DNA of 64,000 nucleotides from Clostridia bacterium (GTDB lineage Bacteria > Bacillota > Clostridia > Christensenellales > Borkfalkiaceae), in contig JAFXHX010000011.1 of assembly GCA_017536205.1 (NCBI GenBank), positions 24,835 to 88,834 of the forward strand, in the 5' to 3' direction. Below the pieces are notes generated by a model. It had not been told where the DNA came from, searched no databases, and worked only from the letters and a program-made list of their open reading frames with translations. Position 1 is the stretch's first letter, and every line of letters starts with the position of its first letter. Below, piece by piece: positions 59,297 through 64,000 of the stretch. The position numbers were made by a program, and so were the translations under genes.

Positions 59297-61282
59297 TTAT
59301 TCGAGTTCGAAAGCGCCCGTATACAAACTATAATAACTACCTTTTTTCTCAATAAGGTCGTCGTGGGAGCCCCTTTCTATAATTCTACCGTGGTCAAGCA
59401 CCATTATAACGTCTGCGCCCTGAACGGTTGATAATCGGTGCGCTATTATAAACACCGTTCTACCTTCCATAAGTTTATCGGTACCACGTTGAACTAAAAG
59501 TTCGGTGCGAGTGTCGATTGAAGAAGTTGCTTCGTCCATTATCATAACGGGAGCGTCGGCAACTGCTGCTCTTGCAATAGAAATAAGTTGGCGTTGACCT
59601 TGCGAAAGGTTAGAGCCGTCTGCCGTGAGCATAGTGTCGTAACCGTCTGGAAGCCTTGTTATAAAGTCGTGCGCGTTTGCAAGTTTAGAAGCGTTGATAC
59701 ACTCTTCATCGGTGGCGTCGAGCCTGCCGTAGCGTATGTTTTCCATAACAGTGCCAGAGAATAAGCAAGTATCTTGCAAGACTATGCCGAGTGAACGGCG
59801 AAGGTCTGCCTTTTTGATTTTGTTTACGTTAATTCCGTCGTAGCGAATTTTACCGTCTTGAATATCGTAAAAGCGGTTTATAAGGTTGGTAATCGTTGTT
59901 TTACCTGCGCCCGTTGCGCCAACGAAGGCAATTTTTTGACCGGGGCGAGCGTAAAGCGAAACGTCGTGAAGAACAATTTTATCTTCAACGTAGCCAAAGT
60001 CAACGCTATCCATAACGATATCGCCACGAAGCCTTTCATAAGTTACAGTTCCGTCTGCTTTATGGGGGTGTTTCCAAGCCCAAATGTGAGTTCTTTCGTT
60101 AGTTTCTATAAGGTTACCGCTAGCATCTTCTTTAACGTTAACTAGCGTAACGTAGCCGTTATCTTCTTCAATGGGCTCGTCTAAAACGTTAAACACTCTT
60201 GAAGCGCCGGCTATTGCCATAATAACGGAGTTAAGTTGGTTAGATATTTGACCCATAACGTTGGCAAACTGCCTTGCCATACCTAAAAACGATACTATAA
60301 CGTTAATTTCAAGCACCGATATAAAAGTTCCGTTTTCAAAAAGCGATTGAAAACTTATATTTATGCCCGTGCCGTTTGAGAAGATGTATATTCCGCCACC
60401 TATAAAGGCAATTAAAACGTATAAGACGTTGCCTATATTGTGAATTATGGGCATTAGCATATTTGAAAAGCCGTTTGCCTTTGAAGAAACTTCGTATAAA
60501 TGCTCGTTTAGTGCGTTGAACTTTTCAACTGCTTCGTCTTCGTGGTTAAACACTTTAACTACTTTTTGACCGTGCATTATCTCTTCGATATAACCTTCAA
60601 CTCTACCAACTGCTTGTTGTTGCGCCATAAAGTAACCACCACTCTTTCCACCTATCGTTTTAGTTACGAAAGTTATGGCGATTATGCCTATTACAACGGC
60701 TAAAAATAGCATTACGCTTAAATAGTTCATTACTATGGCAAGCGTTATAAGAGTTATTAGTGTTGAGCAAAACTGCGGTAAACTTTGCGAAACGAGTTGG
60801 CGAAGCGCATCTATATCGTTGGTGTAAACGCTCATTATATCGCCGTGAGTGTTTTGGTCGAAGTACTTAATGGGTAGTTTTTGCATTTTGGCAAAAACTT
60901 GGTTACGCATATCTTTTAAAAAGTTTTGCGTAAGTATTGCGCCAAGTTGGCCCATTACAACGTTAGAAGTTATACCTAAAACGTAAATGCAAGCAAGGGT
61001 TATTACCGTTGAAACTATTCCCGCCCACGCCTCGTTAGCCGTTATGGGAACGGGATTGTTTGAAGATAAAACAGTCTTTTCTAAAAAGTCGTAAACCCTG
61101 TTTAAAAACAAGCCTGCAACTGCGCCCGCTATTGCACTAATAAGTATTGCAACGCCTATAATTACAAGTAACTTTTTGTAGTTTGTAAAAAGTATTTTAA
61201 GTAGACGTTTAAGGTCTTTAAAGTTAAGTTTACCTATTGGGGGAACTGCGCCTCTACCACGAGGCATTTTCATTGTCTTCAT
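59297..61282 (-). CDS. ABC exporter half-transporter with canonical ATPase site
   Basis: A 661-residue protein: six membrane helices (about residues 35-345) and an ATPase domain from about 415. Walker A is VGATGAGKTT, the signature LSQGQRQ, and Walker B MIMDEATSS with the catalytic Glu. An insert of about 40 residues lies between the two domains (near 370-415). With the next gene it forms a heterodimeric type IV exporter of the LmrCD/BmrCD kind; this half holds the competent Walker B. The start overlaps the partner's stop (ATGA), and GGGGAGG is in the partner's last codons. Confidence 0.92.
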   Translation of the reverse strand: MKTMKMPRGRGAVPPIGKLNFKDLKRLLKILFTNYKKLLVIIGVAILISAIAGAVAGLFLNRVYDFLEKTVLSSNNPVPITANEAWAGIVSTVITLACIYVLGITSNVVMGQLGAILTQNFLKDMRNQVFAKMQKLPIKYFDQNTHGDIMSVYTNDIDALRQLVSQSLPQFCSTLITLITLAIVMNYLSVMLFLAVVIGIIAITFVTKTIGGKSGGYFMAQQQAVGRVEGYIEEIMHGQKVVKVFNHEDEAVEKFNALNEHLYEVSSKANGFSNMLMPIIHNIGNVLYVLIAFIGGGIYIFSNGTGINISFQSLFENGTFISVLEINVIVSFLGMARQFANVMGQISNQLNSVIMAIAGASRVFNVLDEPIEEDNGYVTLVNVKEDASGNLIETNERTHIWAWKHPHKADGTVTYERLRGDIVMDSVDFGYVEDKIVLHDVSLYARPGQKIAFVGATGAGKTTITNLINRFYDIQDGKIRYDGINVNKIKKADLRRSLGIVLQDTCLFSGTVMENIRYGRLDATDEECINASKLANAHDFITRLPDGYDTMLTADGSNLSQGQRQLISIARAAVADAPVMIMDEATSSIDTRTELLVQRGTDKLMEGRTVFIIAHRLSTVQGADVIMVLDHGRIIERGSHDDLIEKKGSYYSLYTGAFELE

Positions 61283-63030
61283 AAACTAGCCACCTCCCCG
61301 TCGTTATTTTCAACCTTATTTTGCGAGTAATAAACTTCTTTATAAATCTCGTTGTTTTTAATAAGTTCGCTGTGAGTGCCAACTGCATTTATCTTACCAC
61401 CGTCGAGCACTACTATTTTATCAGAGTCTTGAACGGAGGCTATGCGCTGGGCTATTATAATTTTAGTAACCGACGGAAGTTCTTCTTTGAACGCCTTTCT
61501 AAGCAAAGCGTCGGTCTTCATATCAACGGCGCTAGTAGAGTCGTCTAGAATTAAGATTTTGGGCTTTTTAACGAGCGCCCTAGCAATACAAAGGCGTTGC
61601 TTTTGACCACCAGAGAAGTTTGCACCACCTTGTTCCACTTCTTTATCTAAACCGTCGCTAGAAGACATTATAAAGTCGTAGGCCTGCGCTATTTTTAAAG
61701 CCTTTATAATTTCTTCATCGGTGGCGTTTTTATCGCCCCACTTCATATTTTCACGAACGGTGCCTGAAAATAGCACGTTCTTTTGAAGTACTACCGATAC
61801 GTTATCGCGAAGTACTTCTAAATCGTATTCTTTAACGTTTATACCGCCAACTTTAAGTTCGCCCTCGGTTACGTCGTACAGGCGAGAAATTAGGTTAACG
61901 AGCGTTGATTTTGAAGAACCCGTTGCGCCTATTATGCCAACCGTTTCACCAGAACTAATACTTAGGTTTATTCCGTCAAGAACGTTTCTTTGTGCGTGGC
62001 TACTGTATCTAAAACTTACGTTTTCAAAACTAATATCGCCGCTCGATACCGTTTTAATTGCGTTTTCGGGCGAAGTAAGGTCGGTTTTCTCATCTAAAAC
62101 TTCAACAATTCTTCTTGCAGATTCGCCAGACATAGTAAGCATAACGAATATCATTGAAAGCATTTGAAGCGACATAAGTATTTGAAGCGAATAAGTAAGC
62201 ATACTTTGAATGACCCACACTGAAAGCGAACTATCGCCGTTTAACATAAGGCGCGAGCCGATAAGCGCAATTGCAATAAGCGCGCCCTGCAAGCAAAACT
62301 GCATTATAGGGCCGTTAAGCGCTAAAATTCGCTCTGCTTTTATAAAGTCTTTTGAAAGACTTGTTGAAACGGTGCTAAACTTTTCGGTTTCGTAATCTTC
62401 TCTAACGTAGGCTTTAACAACGCGCATACCTTTAACGTTTTCTTGAATTGATTCGTTAAGGTTATCGTAACGCTTAAACACCCTTTTAAATATGGGCATA
62501 GCGTTTTTAATAATTAAAATTATGCCAAACGTTAAAACGGGCGCCGTAACGAAGAAAATTGCAGGTAAAGTTGGATGTTTACTAAAACTCATCACTATTG
62601 AGAAAATGAGCATAAGTGGGCTTCTTATTGCAGTTCTTATTACCATCATAAACGCCATTTGAACGCTAGAAACGTCGGTCGTGAGCCTTGTTACGAGCGA
62701 TGACGAACTAAACTTATCTATGTTGGAAAACGAGAACTTTTGAACGTTTGCAAACATATCGTGGCGAAGGTTTTTTGCAAAACCCGTTGACGCTTTTGCG
62801 CAGTATTTACCACCGAGCATTCCCGCTATAAGCGATATAATTGATGCGCCCACCATTAGCGAGCCGTATAAAATCATACCGTTAGAGTTTGCTTTTTCAA
62901 TCGCTTCACCAAACAGTGTTAATATATACGGAATTGCAACTTCCATAGCAACTTCTAAAACCATTAAAAGTGGCGTTATAATTGTTTCTTTCTTATATTC
63001 CCTTAAACTTTTTAGTAATTTTTTAATCAT
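61279..63030 (-). CDS. ABC exporter half-transporter with degenerate catalytic Glu
   Basis: A 583-residue protein: six membrane helices (residues 15-310) and an ATPase domain from about 340. Walker A is IGATGSSKSTL, the signature FSGGQKQRL, Walker B ILILDDSTSAVD. The catalytic Glu is Asp here, which is the usual sign of the non-hydrolysing site in heterodimeric ABC exporters. It is the first gene of a two-gene operon with a consensus-like promoter. The substrate, drug or peptide or lipid, is unknown. The ribosome binding site is weak. Confidence 0.92.
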   Translation of the reverse strand: MIKKLLKSLREYKKETIITPLLMVLEVAMEVAIPYILTLFGEAIEKANSNGMILYGSLMVGASIISLIAGMLGGKYCAKASTGFAKNLRHDMFANVQKFSFSNIDKFSSSSLVTRLTTDVSSVQMAFMMVIRTAIRSPLMLIFSIVMSFSKHPTLPAIFFVTAPVLTFGIILIIKNAMPIFKRVFKRYDNLNESIQENVKGMRVVKAYVREDYETEKFSTVSTSLSKDFIKAERILALNGPIMQFCLQGALIAIALIGSRLMLNGDSSLSVWVIQSMLTYSLQILMSLQMLSMIFVMLTMSGESARRIVEVLDEKTDLTSPENAIKTVSSGDISFENVSFRYSSHAQRNVLDGINLSISSGETVGIIGATGSSKSTLVNLISRLYDVTEGELKVGGINVKEYDLEVLRDNVSVVLQKNVLFSGTVRENMKWGDKNATDEEIIKALKIAQAYDFIMSSSDGLDKEVEQGGANFSGGQKQRLCIARALVKKPKILILDDSTSAVDMKTDALLRKAFKEELPSVTKIIIAQRIASVQDSDKIVVLDGGKINAVGTHSELIKNNEIYKEVYYSQNKVENNDGEVASL

Positions 63031-63066
63031 ATTTCTATAATACGACCTTAATTGTTGTTTTATATC

Positions 63067-63095
63067 ATTTTAGCAATCCTAATTTTTATTGTCAA
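63067..63095 (-). promoter_or_regulatory. promoter of the ABC exporter operon
   Basis: On the minus strand TTGACA (63090-63095), 17-base spacer, TAAAAT (63067-63072), about 37 bases before the first ATG. Confidence 0.7.
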
Positions 63096-63150
63096 TCGCA
63101 TAAGCGAAGGTGTTTGTAATTTTCACAAATATTTTAATTTTGTAAATTAA

Positions 63151-63175
63151 AAAACAAGGCAAATCGCCTTGTTTT
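63151..63175 (-). terminator. intrinsic terminator after desulfoferrodoxin
   Basis: AAAACAAGGC (63151-63160), AAATC loop, GCCTTGTTTT (63166-63175), followed on the minus strand by T-rich sequence. Confidence 0.88.
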
Positions 63176-63549
63176 TACTTTTTACTCCATAAACCGTGAA
63201 GGTTGCAGTATTCATAAACTTCTATAACTTTTTCACCTTCTAAAAGCGCGAACGACGCTTCGGGTGCATCTTGTGGGGTTAACTTTTTAATTAACACGTT
63301 TTTATCGGTTTGAACTGCAATAAACGCTATATAATGCTCCTGAAGCATAGGGTGCGTTACGCTACCAACTTTTACAGTTAAAACGTTACCGTCAATTTCA
63401 TAAACGGGAACGTGTTTTTCAATAGATGCGTCAACCGTGCCTGGAATAAGTTCTTGCATAGGCTTACCACAGCAAGAAACGGGCATTTTAGAGCAAAGCG
63501 CTTTAGTTATTACTTGACCACATACGTTACACTTAAAAAACTTTGCCAT
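63175..63549 (-). CDS. two-iron desulfoferrodoxin (superoxide reductase)
   Basis: A 124-residue protein with both iron sites of class I desulfoferrodoxin. The N-terminal Fe(Cys)4 site is Cys7, Cys10, Cys26 and Cys27; the superoxide-reducing site is His46, His66, His72, Cys115 and His118 (HVPV, HPMLQEH, CNLHG). The Lys of the EKH motif (residue 45) is present. It reduces superoxide to peroxide without making oxygen, the defence of strict anaerobes. It is co-transcribed with the small BFD-like protein, 5 bases upstream. Confidence 0.93.
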   Translation of the reverse strand: MAKFFKCNVCGQVITKALCSKMPVSCCGKPMQELIPGTVDASIEKHVPVYEIDGNVLTVKVGSVTHPMLQEHYIAFIAVQTDKNVLIKKLTPQDAPEASFALLEGEKVIEVYEYCNLHGLWSKK

Positions 63550-63554
63550 AACTA

Positions 63555-63752
63555 TTACCCCATCATTGCTTCGCTAATAATCTGCATAACTTTATCGTGG
63601 CAACCACCACAACCCGTTGAACAGTGCGTTGCTGCTTGAACGGCATCGAAAAGCGAAAGTAAATCTTCAAACTTATTGTGACCTTCAAGCGCGTCTAAAA
63701 TGCTGAAGTATGAAACTTGCATACAATTACAAACAATATAATTTTCTTTCAT
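63555..63752 (-). CDS. BFD-like [2Fe-2S] small protein
   Basis: A 65-residue protein from the ATG at 63752, which follows AAGGAG; the longer upstream frame is rejected because the promoter lies in it. Cys8-x-Cys10 and Cys44-x3-Cys48-x2-Cys51 (CNC and CSTGCGGC) resemble bacterioferritin-associated ferredoxin, whose usual pattern is CxC then CxxC; there is one extra Cys here. It may pass electrons to desulfoferrodoxin or handle iron. The neighbour link is the main hint. Confidence 0.85.
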   Translation of the reverse strand: MKENYIVCNCMQVSYFSILDALEGHNKFEDLLSLFDAVQAATHCSTGCGGCHDKVMQIISEAMMG

Positions 63753-63779
63753 AATCTTTCTCCTTAAAGTTGTAATATA

Positions 63780-63808
63780 ATTATATTTTATTTTTTTAAT
63801 AAAGTCAA
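63780..63808 (-). promoter_or_regulatory. promoter of the BFD-desulfoferrodoxin operon
   Basis: On the minus strand TTGACT (63803-63808), 17-base spacer, TATAAT (63780-63785), about 28 bases before the ATG. Confidence 0.72.
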
Positions 63809-63827
63809 TATCAAAAATAAATAAAAA

Positions 63828-63854
63828 GTGGACTTTTCCTAAGAAAAAGTCCAC
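63828..63854 (-). terminator. intrinsic terminator of the rRNA operon
   Basis: GTGGACTTTT (63828-63837) and AAAAGTCCAC (63845-63854), followed on the minus strand by TTTTTATTTATTTTTG. It is about 10 bases after the 5S gene. Confidence 0.88.
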
Positions 63855-63864
63855 AAAAGTGAAA

Positions 63865-63980
63865 TGCGGCAACTCCCTATCCTCCCAGGCCGTGTCCAGC
63901 CAAGTACTTTCAGCGCAATCGAGCTTAACTTCTGTGTTCGGAATGAGAACAGGTGGATCCTCGACGCTATCGTCACCGCA
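63865..63980 (-). rRNA. rrf: 5S ribosomal RNA
   Basis: The minus strand reads TGCGGTGACGATAGCG at the 5' end and pairs with GTTGCCGCA at the 3' end. The conserved inner part includes CCGAACACAGAAGTTAAGC, CTTGGCTGGACACGG and TGGGAGGATAGGG, as in Gram-positive 5S rRNA of about 116 bases. The 23S gene is expected just beyond the right edge. Exact ends are estimates, within about 2 bases. Confidence 0.95.
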
Positions 63981-64000
63981 ATGGTTATATAACTACCTAC

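Noticed and set aside
63753..63872. N-terminal extension of the BFD-like protein
   Set aside because: It covers the promoter, the rRNA terminator and part of the 5S gene.
1..64000. CRISPR arrays, toxin-antitoxin pairs, retrons or other defence systems
   Set aside because: No regularly spaced repeats and no recognisable Cas, reverse transcriptase, restriction or toxin genes were found.

Overview
The window looks like a chromosome segment of an AT-rich, anaerobic Gram-positive bacterium of the Bacillota (class Clostridia, probably an uncultured gut lineage). The reasons are strong AGGAG ribosome binding sites, near-consensus sigma-A promoters with 17-base spacers, a recJ-rel-MBL-hemZ gene order familiar from Clostridia, HemZ, a two-iron desulfoferrodoxin and oxygen-sensitive iron-sulfur/flavin enzymes. 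No genus is claimed. I saw no insertion sequence, phage gene or CRISPR array. Most genes are on the minus strand.

Layout. 1-2.7 kb: Hsp33 (cut by the left edge), a methyltransferase and a membrane protein. 2.8-5.1 kb: a tiny Cys-containing ORF and a GH36 alpha-galactosidase. 5.1-6.6 kb: a MATE exporter. 6.7-12.7 kb: a tight five-gene operon (two flavoprotein dehydrogenases, DUF1667 protein, cation/proton antiporter, MgtC-like protein) divergent from a DeoR/GlpR regulator. 12.8-16.7 kb: three tandem paralogous QueG/RdhA-like double-cluster iron-sulfur proteins divergent from an AraC regulator. 16.7-17.7 kb: a structured RNA with its own promoter and a UUCG-loop terminator, followed by a membrane-anchored orphan protein, all between two near-identical terminator hairpins. 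17.7-37.4 kb: a roughly 19.6 kb surface-polysaccharide operon that starts just behind tRNA-Gly(CCC). 37.5-39.8 kb: metY-metA. 39.8-42.5 kb: rpsO-pnp. 42.5-51.4 kb: secD-secF-recJ-rel-MBL-hemZ. 51.6-52.9 kb: a second MATE exporter. 53-59.1 kb: a complete aspartate-to-threonine operon with a ThrC-ThrB fusion. 59.3-63 kb: a heterodimeric ABC exporter. 63.1-63.8 kb: desulfoferrodoxin and a BFD-like protein. The right end holds a 5S rRNA gene, so the 3' end of an rRNA operon.

How it fits together. The polysaccharide operon contains an initiating sugar-phosphate transferase, six glycosyltransferases, Wzx, an EpsG/Wzy-like polymerase, an acyltransferase, nucleotide-sugar enzymes (a UDP-GlcNAc 4-epimerase type, CapE and CapF types) and an unusual aldolase plus 2-hydroxyacid dehydrogenase pair that may make a non-sugar substituent. 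The threonine operon carries all five steps from aspartate plus a ThrR-like HTH-ACT protein. Methionine synthesis runs through O-acetylhomoserine (MetA with the acetyl-type residue, MetY). The most unusual items are the threonine synthase-homoserine kinase fusion, the structured RNA at 16.8 kb, the trio of iron-sulfur paralogues, the flavoprotein operon with built-in ion transport and phased operator-like repeats, and the tRNA-led polysaccharide operon with a palindrome on its promoter.
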